NCBI RefSeq assembly: GCF_900090045.1
Contig: NC_041778.1
Coordinates: 1-64,000 of the forward strand
Reading direction: 5' to 3'
DNA from: Plasmodium malariae
Lineage: Eukaryota > Apicomplexa > Aconoidasida > Haemosporida > Plasmodiidae
Length of the DNA: 64,000 nt
In this document: one piece after another, positions 1-13,079 of the stretch
Position numbering within the stretch: position 1 is the first letter of the stretch
Layout of the letters: each line of letters starts with the position of its first letter
The notes under the pieces: generated by a model
Databases searched by the model: none
Told to the model about the DNA's origin: nothing
Seen by the model: the letters and a program-made list of their open reading frames with translations, nothing else
Program-made: the position numbers and the translations under genes

Positions 1-1802
1 TTTTGCCACATAATCATGTACTATTACATGTTAATTATGTATTATGTTTACCATATATGAAATATATTCAAATTTTGTATTTGAATATATAATACCTTAA
101 AAATGATAAAATTTTTATTCTATTTCCTCATATATTGTTATTAATTAAAATATTTTAAATGTAATGCGATAAAATTTAAGGTTTTAAAAAAAAGGAAGCA
201 TAAAACAAAAAATATATATAAATCAAAAATTATATATATATGAAAATTTTATTTTTTTTATTAATTTTGTTTGACTTAACATAATTATAATAAATAAAAC
301 AATTATACAAAGTAAGTAGTTACAAAGAATTAATACCAATTAGTATATATATATTCTTTTTAATTTTCTAACCATTCTACATCCATTATGGATTTGTTTC
401 AAATAAAGTATTAAAATTATAAATGATATATTTATATTATAACAGAACAAACTACGTTTTTCCATGTAGTTTTAATCATTTCTGTAATTCCATTTGTAAA
501 CTCAAATAATAAAAAGAATCATAAAATAATACATATGCTTTTTTATTTTGAATACTAAATAAATATTAATCAATTATATTAAAAATTTATTTACATACAG
601 TGGTCAATTTCAGTAAAAACCAATAACATAAATTAAATGTTTTTGATATATATTTTATAACATATATATTAATAATTATATAAATATAATTATTATACTT
701 CAATACCTTTTTATTATTTAACATAACATATTTTTATATTTTCATGTAATTATATTATTAAAGTTTTTTTGAATAAGTTTTTAATATATTTTGCTTATTT
801 TTAAATATATACCACCATTGTTTTGGTATAAGTATATGTAATAATTTTTAATATTTAAAAAAAGTGTTCAAACTTATTTTCATTAATTAATATTCATAAA
901 TTTATATCTTATTGTTCAAAAAATTGTCCATATTCAATTATTCTTATCCCAAAGTGCTAAATGTAGTAAACTGCAGAACATATGTATGGATATTATATTA
1001 TACTATTTTAATATTATGAAATGGAAAAATATATATTATAAATAATTACTTTTCAGGCAATATTTATATATAACATTAAGTATTATGGTATAGTTTTGTT
1101 GACTGTACTTTACTGAACTATAGGAACCATTTAGTACAACTTATATATTACTGATTTTCATCTCTAGCAGAACAAAATAAATATAAAAAGGTAGAAACAA
1201 ATAATTAAAGCACTATATTGGTTAATATAAACAATATATAGAAAAACAACACAATTAAAAAGAAGAATACCATCAGTACTATTAATGTTTTGGTACATAA
1301 ATTATTTTTTTTTTGGAAAAATGAAAAAAAAATATTTACATTAATACGTATAATAATATATGTTCTGTATTAAAAAACTCAATAAATAAGAGACTACATA
1401 TACTTTAACGATAATTGTACACCATAAAATTTATATTACTTATTAATTTTACTTACATGTAATTCTTTATTATTTGCTATTTGGATTTTACTTTATATGG
1501 GGAATATGAATTTTATGTTCGAATATATATTTAACTCTAACGTAATATTAAAATATTATTAATATATATCAGATGCTTTTTTTAACGTAAAAGATGATAA
1601 CAATCATATAAAATAAATATTAATGTATTCAACTATTTTATTGTACAATTATGAATTCTAATATAAATGATAATTTTATAATTACTCTTTATTGATGTAT
1701 ATTAATTTAAAATTTTCTTATAGATAAATAAAAAGATATATATTTTTATTTTGCTCTCGTATTTTTATTTACAGCTCTTTAAAGTACTAATGCATATTCA
1801 CA
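1..1802. other. AT-rich non-coding flank
   Basis: Low-complexity A/T sequence with stops in every frame. I recognise no coding stretch. It ends in the 5' flank of the STP1 gene. Confidence 0.6.
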
Positions 1803-4360
1803 ATGGAAAAATGTTTACCCACGGTAATATTCACTATTTTTTAATATTTTTAAATTTAGGCATAAATTACTTATTTACCATAAAAAGTGTGGTAATGCAA
1901 TAAACATGAAAATATTTGCCTAAATATTATTTATAATTTTCTTTAATTTAGTATTCTAGGATTTATGGCAATAATGTTTTTAGATATCAAGTGGAGCCAC
2001 GTTTTACAAAAGTCGTAAATCATATTAAGAATATTATTAATGACACTATTATTAAGAATGATAAAGAACAATTAAGGAATAAATGCCTATATTTGGCTAG
2101 ATATCTAATAGACAATAAGACTCCACCAAATTATTACATATCACAAAAAGAAATATGGGAAAAGACATTAAATGTATGGTTAAGTCCTTATTATGAAAAG
2201 CAAGATAAACTAGGAGGATGTCCTCTGATTATGGATGAAAAACATTTAGAAATTTTAGAATTAAAATATGAAGTAGATAACTTCTGTAAAGAAAGAATAA
2301 CCCATCTAAATGAATTAAGACAGTTGCAGAGAAACCCTAAGTCTGATAGTAGTTATACAAGTAAGTGTGAAGAATATAATATATGGATTAGTGAAAAGGA
2401 GAAATATTTTAATACAAAAAAGTACCTCATTGAAACGTGTTACGAAAGAGGTCAAACAAAAATAGGACCAAAAAAAACATGCGATATACTGGATCCTCAA
2501 ACTTTTAAAAAACAGCTTAACTGCACGCCCTCTCATCCAGTATCACCTGGTCACGTTCTAGCTGAAACAAAAAACAAGAGTTCATCTGAAGGCGAAAAAA
2601 AAATTGAAAGTAAATTTACAACTCAAGATATAAACCAACAAGTTGTACCAGATGTGCTAGAAACTGCAGCTCAACCTAGATCCCAACATGGTGAGCATAA
2701 TACTCCCGAAAAAGATATTGAAAACGAACCTACAACTCTATCCCCAGGAACAGCTCCATCTGAAGCATCATCAACAAAAACAGAAAATACGCACGCTAAA
2801 TGTGTACAATCTCCCCAAGCTGAATTATCAGAACCTAAATGTTTTGTTTCTTTAGATTCAGAAAAACCTCCTGATTCTACACCACTACATACAAAACCTG
2901 ATGTCTCCAGAAAAACCCAGGATTTTCAAATTGTTTCTTTTCCTTCTGCAAGGTCAAATGTTGCTACAGATTTTCCTGCGGTCACTGTGCAGTCTAAAAT
3001 TCCAAGTATAACTTATACTAATTAATTCTCCGTTTTAGAAGTAATTACATTATATATACATTTAAAATACAATTATAGGTCAACCACCAAATCGAACTAT
3101 TGTACGCGTACCAACTATTTTAACAAGCCTTGTAACTATTATTATACTTTCTCTGTTTATTAAAGTAAAATAAATATAAAAGTTTAATTATATGAAAAAC
3201 ATTCGATTACTGTAATAATTTAATATATGAATCTATCATTTCTTTTTTTATATTCTAGTACACTTTAAAAGGAATATTTAAAATAAAAAAAAATATAAAA
3301 AGAACACAAATGAAATTTCTAAAAATACAAACACCTTCACATTCTTGCACAAAATATGAATATGTAAAACATGATAATATTGAATATCCATTATATGATG
3401 ATGATGAGATCACAAAAAAAATAAAAATACTTGAACATAACAAGAATAATAATATAAACGCATCGAAGCAAAAAAATATATACATACAAAATTATCATAG
3501 AAGTACATATGCAAATACTCGAAGAATACAGAAATCAAGAATGGGAATATATAAAAGGAGAATTTTTAGAAATATGCTTAGAATTCTTAACAAAAGGGGA
3601 ACACAAAACATATTCTTATTTGACTAATGACGAACTAATAATGGGAAATACAAAAAGTATTAATCAAAAAGAAAAACAAAAAATATTATGTAATAAATGT
3701 ATAGAAAAACATCAAAATCTTGCTGACAAATTGAAAAAGAAACATTGGTTTAATAATTTAAAAAATAATTGGAAAAGAGAACTAGCTAACTTAAAAAAAA
3801 GAGAAGAATTAAAAAATGATCCTGATGAAATTCAAAATATTCCATTTTTACAAAGAAAAAAAGATATATGGAGACAGTGGATATCAGAGAAGAGTATAAT
3901 TATTAAGCGATATATTGAACAGGACTTATTTAACTATTTAACTGATGAACTCCAGATTATACCAGATGATTATGATAATGAAAAAATTAAAGATTCTTTG
4001 CCATTAATAAATATAGGAGAATTATCGAACAAAGAAGATTGCCAAGAATTATATAAATATATAAAAAAAAAATTATTGACAAAACTTTGTATCCTCGTTC
4101 TTATGTCAGTATTAGAAGAATGCAAAAAAGATCAGTACATTGAAAATAATGAATCACATTTGGATAATTACATAATTGAATTTAAGGAAAAAGAAAATTC
4201 AGATAGTAAAAAAGAATTTATACAAAACTTAAGTGACCTTAACCGAAATTTTTTAGGAAATATGGAAAATCCTGATTATACAACAGACGATAGCTTTAGG
4301 AAAGAGATAGAAAATTACATAATAGGAGATAATACAAATGCAAATTCTATGGAAAAGTAG
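1803..4360 (+). pseudogene. STP1: STP1 gene, four exons, one frameshift in the tryptophan-rich exon
   Basis: STP1 proteins are subtelomeric, single-pass, SURFIN-related proteins of P. malariae and P. ovale, thought to sit at the infected-cell surface. I place exons at 1803-1823 (7 codons, MEKCLPT), 1952-3005, 3079-3164 and 3259-4360, with introns of 128, 73 and 94 bp. All three are GT..AG and the phases agree (0, 1, 0). Exon 2 holds a cysteine-containing globular part (roughly residues 20-180), then a Ser/Thr/Pro-rich linker without tandem repeats. Exon 3 encodes the transmembrane helix (ending near IIILSLFI). Exon 4 is the cytoplasmic WR domain, with Trp in EWEY, HWFNNLKNNW and DIWRQW. Exon 4 opens in one frame (3259 to about 3475) and continues in the +1 frame (about 3478-4360). 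The shift lies near a 7-A run at about 3471-3477, so the gene is either a recent pseudogene or carries a homopolymer base-call error. A GTG at 1991 is internal, not the start. Confidence 0.85.
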
Positions 4361-7300
4361 AATACTGCAGACACATACTACTGAATTATGTAAAAATACA
4401 TTTTAAAAATTTATAATATATATTCTTAATATATAAGGATATTAATTTTACGTAAGCATGTAGCCTATATGAATCTTATTTCATAAATTTTATGAATCAC
4501 TACGGAAGCAATGAAAAGAATAATTTGAAAGAATACTTAATAAAAGAAAGAGAAGCGAACATGAAATATGAAGATTGAAATAAAGATGCATAAATATATT
4601 TCAATTATATATACTATTTTTTATTTCTTTAAGATTATCAATATGAACTTTATATTGATATTTGATTAAATATAAGTAACAAGATATATATATATATATA
4701 TATATAAAAATTAAAATTATATTAATGTATTCCAAGAATATTAAACTTTTAGGAAAATAATTAATACGTCGGAAAATAAAAAAAAGCAAAAACATTAATA
4801 TTGCAATACATTTTTTTAATTTATATATCAGAATTACTTATAATTTTAGAATTCTATGTTATTTCATTATTTCTATATATATGGTTATTTGCATATTTAT
4901 AAAGATGCTTATTTGTATCCTTCAAAATATTCCTATCAATTAATCATTTAAGGATTTAATTAATATAAAAAAAATTTTAATAAAAAAAACAGATATACGT
5001 TAAAACACACGAAAGCATAGTGAAAACATATATATAATTTATATAATTTAATATATTATAAAAAACCATATGTTATATACATAATGAAATACTTCTAGGT
5101 TATTATGATTTAATAGATAATCGCATTATAAACGTTTTAATTTATAGTAAGTTTGTAACCCTTTATTTGTTATATATCAATATATTTTTTTTTAATAATA
5201 TACATCTTCTCACAAAGAAAAAATCATATTTAAATGTACTGTCCCTTCATAAAGAATTCAATTTTTTTATACAACAAATAGTGTAACTTAAATGAAAAAT
5301 TTTATACATATTTATAGATATTTATGATATTCAAGTATCTTTTTTGATTGTATAACTTTTATAATTATAAATTTAAAAAATCATTGAACTAACTAAAAAG
5401 CCTAAAACATGATAATAATGAAATTATTCTGAATACATAGTTTTTTATATTAACTTGTAATTTATATTCGCATTTAAAAAAAATGTAAACAATTAAATAA
5501 AAAATATTCTTATATTTTTTTTACTTTAATATCTACATTATTATTTATTAATATTTTTATAAAATAAGATATATAAAAGTTAAATATTAAAAAAATGTAT
5601 AAATTAAACAGTACTATATGAATTTCAGAGCTTTTCTAAAACCAGAAGGATATGAAAGAAAATATAAATATTTTATAATAAATTTAAAAAATATGATATA
5701 TTTTTACATTTTAAAAAAAATTTATTAATTTTAACTTTTATCTTTAAATTTTTTTTTGATTTTTTGTAATTACTTAATTGTATTTTTCTTTTTTCTTCTT
5801 GTCTAATAAGATTAGTGGTTATTTTTTTTATATTATTTTTTAAATCATCTCTTATATATTAATATTTATAAAAATAACTAATACTAGATTTATCTGTGAA
5901 AATATAAAATTCATTTTATATACGTAACAATTTTTAACTACTATCATATACGAAAAAAATAGGCAGATTACAAAATATTATTTACTGTTTTATATTATGT
6001 AAATCCCATAATAATATAACTTAATTTATGAATTTTACAATATCATTAATTCATACATAATAATAATAAATAAAATTGCTAAAAATATATTAATCTAAAT
6101 TAATTATAATTATTACCATAGGTTAATACAATGCTAAATGAAATAGATATATGCGTCATTGTAATGTAATAACCTTATAATACATAAAACAAATATATTA
6201 TTACATATTAATAACATATTATTAGGAAAATAATTATTTTTAGATAATTATATTAGCATTGTCTTTGTTCCAACAATTTTGAATATATTCAATAGAATTT
6301 ATATTTTTTCTTTTTGTTTTACGAGAAGTAAATATATAGTTCTTTTAAAGTATATTCTTTTAATTTATATAAGATTCATTCCATTAGATATTTTTATACA
6401 TTATCATAAAATATAAATATTACATGCATAATTTATTTATACAAATTATACATTACCAGAATAATAAATATTTATGTTTCCTTTTATATTTTATTTTTTA
6501 TATATGATATGGTACTTAATACATTTGTTAATATAACTTTAGTCCTATAAATCTACAGTGATTATACTAAAAATATATTGAATATTAAAAATAATAATAG
6601 AATATTGGCATACATAAACCTAAAAATGTAGTTATTAATTAATGTTAATCTCATAACAGCACAACTGTAATTCATTGCCCTCTATTCGGAATTTTGACAA
6701 CAGAATTACTTTATTAAACGAAACGCATATATGAGAATTGAAAAAAGATATATTATTGTTATAAATACTAAAATAAAATAACAGAGGATATCTTACGTAA
6801 AATAAATTTAAAACATGTTTATTTAAACCATTATTATAATAACTTTTCTATATTAATCTCTATTTTTTTCAAAAAGTAAAAGAGAAATCGTTCTACGTAT
6901 GTACTAATAATAAAAACAATTTTTGTTTTTATGTAATTTTATATATTTTTTTAAATATATTTAATTATTTCATAAATATATTAGTACAATTAAAATATAA
7001 TAATATACAAGTTATATATTTTACTAAATATATGATCTTAAGATATTTTACAATAATATGATATATAAAAAAAAAAAAAAAAATTTATTATTATTCTCTG
7101 AGATCTTTGAAATATACATTTATATATAGTACAACATATAAGACACATAATAGAGATAAATAAAATAGCAGTGAAATAACGGAAATTGAAAAATTTTATG
7201 ATATTTCTTTTATCAATTATTTTACTATATTGGATAAATAGAACAAAAGCCATAAATTTATTTTTTTAATTGGGCTTGTCATATTTTGTCTGTAAATATA

Positions 7301-8340
7301 AATTTTAGTTAATATATTAATTTATATTTTTTTAATAGTCACATGTATAAATAAAATTCACTAATATATTTTACTAAAAGCTTTAGGCATAAATTTTTTT
7401 TTTTTTATTAATTTATAATTTTAATTAATCTACGCTGTAATAATATCTAATTTTTGTTTATATAATTGTTATATTTGAAATATAATCATATATATTATAC
7501 TATATCAAATGTTATAAAGATTAAACTGCAACCTTAGCTTCTTGTGTAATAGGATGAAAAAAAATAAGAGATTGTTTTAAATTATATGACAATGTCTATT
7601 TCTAGAATAATACATTCATACATAAAATAATAGTTTTAAGCGAGATATTTTTAATTTAACGGAATAGTACTTATTTTCATGTATTATAATCGTATTTAAT
7701 TTAAATTTATTTTTCATTTATTTAAAATATAATTTCATAAGAATTCATGAAATTGAGATTCCTAAAGGGCCCATATATTATTATAACATATTTTTAATAT
7801 TAACTGAAATAATTTGAAAGGTGTCATTCTAACACTAAAATAAAAGTAAAAGGGAAAATTCTATACCTATAAAATAAATAATATTTATCTATTTATAGTA
7901 TTTTAAAAGGTAAAAAAAAAATTTTTAATTAGATACTCAAATATAATTGGCAATTTATATGAGAATACTTTAATGTTAATTCATTTTTTTCTATAGCATA
8001 TAAGTACATTTATATAATTTTCGCACGAATAAAAATAAAAGGGAAGAATATTCATTACTATAACTGTATTCTAGATACAATAAAGAAATTGTGTTTTTTA
8101 AATTATCATGTTTACAATTAGAAGCTTTTATATTGTACTGTACAAACTATACAACCTCATATTAATTTTAACTAAAAATTAAAGTGGTGATTTTATTATG
8201 AATTGTGTTTTTAAATTCTATATATGACAAAAAGGAATGCATCACATATAAACATAAAGCGTAACATTTTTTCACTTAGGTAAATATCAATATGACGTTA
8301 ATTTAACTTTTGCTGTTTCATTCACGTATATTTATATACA
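4361..8340. other. AT-rich intergenic region
   Basis: Four kilobases between the STP1 stop and the pir relic. All frames are closed, and the short open stretches (for example 4601-4795 and 7038-7253 on the - strand) are low-complexity Phe/Ile/Tyr/Lys strings with no family resemblance. It contains an alternating AT tract at 4684-4706. I see no gene. Confidence 0.6.
4684..4706. repeat. (AT)n microsatellite
   Basis: An uninterrupted alternating A/T tract of 23 bases just downstream of the STP1 gene. Confidence 0.9.
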
Positions 8341-9503
8341 ATGGCTCAAACATTTTAGGGGGAAGCGTAAGATTTATTTGTTTATTATAATATTTATATA
8401 TATCATAATATTTCATTAATTTGTTGTTACATAAATGAAATATATATTTTTATTAATTAAAATATAATTTTACGAATATATATTATTATTAGTAGTAGTA
8501 TATTTTATTTTATTATTTTTTTAAAATAATTCGTGTAATTACATCTTCAATATAAAACGGAATAAGGGGGGTTAGTTAAAATGTTAAGAGTGATAGTATA
8601 AGTCCTATATAACATAGTTCTAATACTAAATATAATTCTTTATATATTCCTAATACTAATTTTATTACATTATGTCAACAGATTGGTATATATTTAATTG
8701 AGATTAAGGATAAATATTATTCTGATAATCTCAAACGTCGTAAATACTTGAATTACCTGATAAATTCAGAAAAAAAAAATAAAAAGAATAATAGTTACAT
8801 TTTGTTTAACCCCTATAGAGATATTTCGTCTAAATTAAATAATATATGCATACAAAAAATAAAAGAAATTGATACTGAATCTTTAACAAAGCTTGAATAA
8901 ATATACGGTTATTATAATTATTTTAGCAAACTTAATTGTAAAAAAACATGTTTCTACTGATAGAATTTGTGGTAATTTTAAGAAATGTTATAACATTTAC
9001 ACGAATAATTGTGAAAAACATCAAAAAAGTAGTTAAAATGCTTTTTGCGAGGAGTTAATCAATTGTAAAGAAGCATTTGATAATAAAATTCACATGGTAA
9101 CTCCTTGTACTGTTTTACCACATATTTATCACTTATGCAAATAGAATATATATTTGCTGTCCGTTTATCCAGAGCTATCGTATTACTAGCATCATTCTCT
9201 TTATTTTTTCTATATAAAGTTAAAAAATTATAGTAAATAACGTGAATATTCTAATACAATAAGTATACCCATTTTCACAAAAATTTACAGGCACAAAACA
9301 TTAATATATTTAGGTATATATACATGTTTTGTTTCATATAGTTTACTTTATTGAAATCATGCTTATATAATAGCTTAGTTATGAAAAAAATAGTTGAATT
9401 TAAAGAAAAAAGAGAATCCTTACAAAATATATATTAAGTATTAGATAGAAAACTTAAAGGAGGTTCTTATAGTATAGGATATCAACCACAATGCGATCCT
9501 TGA
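8341..9503 (+). pseudogene. pir: pir family pseudogene
   Basis: This is a decayed pir (Plasmodium interspersed repeat) gene. A possible first exon at 8341-8366 starts ATG GCT CAA, ends at a GTAAG donor and already holds a TAG. Exon 2 is recognisable from about 8600. It shows LCQQIGIYLIEIKDKYYSDN, KYLNYL, CIQKIKEIDTESLTKLE, then after a TAA and a frameshift the cysteine-spaced segment ICGNFKKCYNIYTNNCEKH and FCEELINCKEAFDNKI, then a hydrophobic helix (AIVLLASFSLFFLYK) in yet another frame. Exon 3 remnants near 9350-9503 include GGSYSIGYQP, typical of pir C-termini. Several nonsense codons and at least two frameshifts make it a clear pseudogene. It is on the + strand, unlike nearly all genes to its right. 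The family call is firm; the exon limits are approximate. Confidence 0.7.
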
Positions 9504-10370
9504 TATAAGAACTACAGTTTATATTATTTGCAATACAAAATCTAATACTCATTGGTGCAAAAGTTACATATAAGAGGATATTTCTTAATAAATGATAAAA
9601 AAAAAACTAGAAATGTATACAAGCGCATAAAAATTAAAAAAAATAACACAGCAATTATTCAAACAAAGGGTTAACATAAATACAGTACTACTGTTTGTGT
9701 CAGTAGAAAAAGGTCCACTTATATATGAATTTTTCATTAGAATAAAAACTACATAATTTTAGTGTATAAATATATAGCACAAGGTTGTGAAATGAATAAT
9801 GATTTTATTACACATTAATATATAGAAGCGTTTATTAAAGTAGTATTAATGTGAAAAGAAAAGAATCAGAAGCTTTAAAAAAAACACCAGTAATATTATT
9901 GTGCAAATAAAAAAATAAAATTCATAAAATAAAAACATTATACAAAAATTTAAAAGATTATATATATATTATTTATATCTTTAAAGTTTCATTATCATTT
10001 ATCTAGTTGCCGATAAACAGAATTAAAAATTTAAAATATGTAAAAATTATAGTATTGTTGTTTTTGTATGGTATTTATTCTATGTAACATTGTAAAAATG
10101 TTATTTATATATGTAGTTAAGAGATATTTATTCTACTAATCTCTAATTTATATAGCAAAACTCTTAATATTTAGTTTATAATTCATATATATGTTCTTCT
10201 AAAGCACTATAATTAATTGTCTTTTTTTCCTCTAATATATTTTATACATATAACATCCGAAGTAGTAAGAAAATCTTCTTATGAAAAATAACAAACATAT
10301 ATAAATTTATTACATAATTATAAAATTTTATCTAATGTATATTATAAAATAACAAATCGTATATACATTT
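9504..10370. other. AT-rich intergenic region
   Basis: Closed in all frames with no recognisable family motif. The orientation of the neighbouring genes switches from + to - across this stretch and the relic that follows it. Confidence 0.5.
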
Positions 10371-11118
10371 CTATATTGCATTTTTATTTGCTATATACCA
10401 AGAAAAAAATACAACAGTTATTTCCATAAAAGTAATAGCAAGTAACATTATAATACCTAAATAATTAGAATAGTTGAAAAGAAATTCTTTTTTTATTCAG
10501 GTTTCTAATAGAATTCCACTATTTTGAACTCCATGTAAGTCATTATATATGCATTATTGTACATATTACATTTTAAAAAATCAGACTCTTTTTTTGCTTT
10601 ATGTAAAAACTTCAGATACATTTCTAATAACCAAATTATAAATTTCAGAACAGGAATTAATATTAATTATTCTGCGTAACTATGTGGTATCTTGTATTTT
10701 ACCATATATCTGTAATTTTGTTACTAATTTAGGTATGGAAATGATCAGATTACTCATAATATCACATTCAAAATAATAAAACAAAAATATTTTTCATTGA
10801 AATTATTTCATGTTACTTTAAACATTAGCATGTTCGTATTAAAAGGATAAACGAAAATATATTTGAAATAAGGAGATAATTAATTTTATGTTTTATAATA
10901 ATAGTTTTATAGTAATCATAAATTTAATTCGGAAAAAAGACTTCAGCATACGCTTCCAGATTATAATAAATATAAAAATACTATATAGTTTATAATATTT
11001 ATTTAATCATAGATTTTAATTTTACTACATATATTATATATATATATATACATTTTGTACATCATTATGTACATAACTAATAAAATTATAAAAATATTAT
11101 TGTAACATTTTGTTCCTA
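10371..11118 (-). pseudogene. possible exported-protein relic
   Basis: A weak fossil. Near 11110 the - strand carries a GAACAAAAT block like the start module of the fam-l genes, with TAG where ATG should be. It is followed by hydrophobic residues and a broken donor. About 500 bp downstream lies IYNLVIRNVSEVF, resembling the NNVSEVSLW segment of the exported-protein pseudogene at 49952-50821. The relic ends in a hydrophobic stretch (IIMLLAITFMEITVVFF) and a TAG at 10371. The total span fits this gene class, but the two ends are not linked by a readable frame and the spacing of the C-terminal motif differs. The hydrophobic tail could also be chance. Confidence 0.3.
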
Positions 11119-12197
11119 ATTAATTTATGTAATGTCATCTTGCAATTTTTTTAACATAATTAATCTATATAAACTATTTACGCAGATCACTTACAAATTC
11201 AACATATTTTCAATAATTTATTTTCTATAAAAAAATAATTTCAGTAACAAAAGAATTGCTTTCAATGAAATAATAAAAATATAGGATTTAAAAAAATAAA
11301 AATTTTGTTAAAGATTAAAATTTTTTTTTCTTATAACATATATTCTTTTTTTATATATGAATAAAAATATATTTCATATTCTTAAAATAATGAAGTTCAC
11401 TTTTTTCTATTTATAAATTAATTATATACTTATAGAATACATAATCTTATTAAATAAAATAAAATAGTAACTTGGACAAAATTAAAATATTAATCCTAAT
11501 TACCAAAGAAATATTATTTTATAAGAATATTATTTTATTATACATTTCTAATTCCCTAAGTACACCGTTAAACAAAATCAAACTTCTTACAACAATTATT
11601 AATAACAATTTATATGTTATGCCATATTTCTAATAAAAATTATTTATATTGCAAATATAATGTTTACATTGGAGTAAAAAATATATAAATCATTGTAACA
11701 TAATATATACATTACATTAAATACAAAAAAAAAATGTTCATTTTTAATGTAATGTTCATCATATAATTTCTTAAGTATGTCTACAGATAATTATATTATT
11801 CTTCAATAATATAAAATACAATAGAAGTACTTTTCGTTTAAAACGGAAATTCTAACACTTCTTCATTAATATTATATATTAATTTTAACTCACATATATA
11901 TGTTTCTTATAACAATCTAATTATATACAGAAATACATATATTACATGATATTATTATATTTTGATTCAACAATAATTTATAATAAAAAATGACAATCAT
12001 TAATGCATTCAAATTTACCAACAGACAAAGAATATAATTTATGAGTATTAATTATAAGTATTACGTTATAAATCCATGTACATTAATAAAATTATAGAAA
12101 CAATATGTATGTTTATTAAGTATATAAACTAAAGATATTACATATAACGTTTCATATAAATAAGTCATATAAAAAAACATGTTTCATGTTATGCACT
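11119..12197. other. AT-rich intergenic region
   Basis: The 3' flank of the fam-m gene. I see no coding potential. Confidence 0.5.
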
Positions 12198-13079
12198 TTA
12201 CTCATACATTGCCTTAATTCTGTTATATTTTTCATTATTTCTTAAAATTTTAGGAATTACTATTACAAGTATAACAACTAATATAAAGATAATTGTGCTA
12301 TATGCTATAAAAAAAAAATGATTTTTTGCCGAACCTAAACATGTTTCTATAGGTGACCACACACTACTTATAAGTGGTAAATCTTTAATTGCTTCTCCTG
12401 CTTTTTTTAATAGCTCAAATCTTTGTAATATGGGTAAACCTATTCCCAACAATAAAAAAAGTAAAAATATGGCACTTCCAAATCTGTAACTTTTAAATTT
12501 TATTTTTTTTAAAGATATATCTCTAATTCTCCTCTTTTTTTCTAGAAAAGCATCATAATCTTTTTTTCTTATTAATTTTTTTTCAAAATGAAAATGTTTT
12601 CCATCAAATATTCCATTATTGTAATCTATGACTTCTGTATAGTACTGAGCTTTATTTAATAAACTTTTGTTGGATTTCGTGTTTTTTTCTTTATTCCATT
12701 TTTTATTATTAGTTATATATTTATTTTCTTTTTTATCATTATTTGGAAAAAATTCGTTTAAATATATGTTATTTGAATCTTTATCCTTTATACATTTTGC
12801 TAGTAATCGATAATTTCTTTTGTCTAATATTCTACACTGCATAAATTTCTCACCTACAATTTTGTTAAACGTTAACTAAAAAAAAAGATTATTATTCAAA
12901 TGAACAAATATTTTAATTTTAAAAAACTGTATTAATAAAAAAAAAACACGGATATTATGTATAATACAATAACATAACTAATATTATCATACCCTATCAT
13001 GGTTAAAAGGGAAAATCCTCTTAAAAAAAGTAAAAGTAGTTATTATAATAAATAAGATTTGATTAATTTTTAGTTCCAT
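12198..13079 (-). CDS. fam-m: fam-m protein
   Basis: Intact two-exon gene: exon 1 12993-13079 (29 codons), exon 2 12198-12875, with a 117 bp intron (donor GTATG, acceptor TTTTAG). The product is about 254 residues. Exon 1 gives a hydrophobic signal-like segment starting MELKINQILFIII. Exon 2 opens LTFNK and carries YRLLAK with its Arg at residue 52, a PEXEL-like R-L-L with Lys instead of Glu/Asp/Gln. Family marks follow: KAQYYTEVIDYNNGIFDGKH, FEKKLIRKKDYD, a first hydrophobic segment (IFLLFLLLGIGLPIL, about 160-180) and a C-terminal one (about 215-240) ending KILRNNEKYNRIK. The long stretch before the first in-frame ATG of exon 2 (12842) shows that ATG is internal. fam-m proteins are thought to be exported and possibly displayed on the infected red cell; the function is unknown. 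Confidence 0.9.

Noticed and set aside
2315..2536. 73-codon - strand open frame
   Set aside because: Antisense of STP1 exon 2.
1991..3025. GTG at 1991 as the start of STP1 and TAA at 3023 as its end
   Set aside because: Splice sites at 1951 and 3006 join this stretch in phase to a 5' microexon and to the membrane-helix exon, so both apparent ends are internal or intronic.
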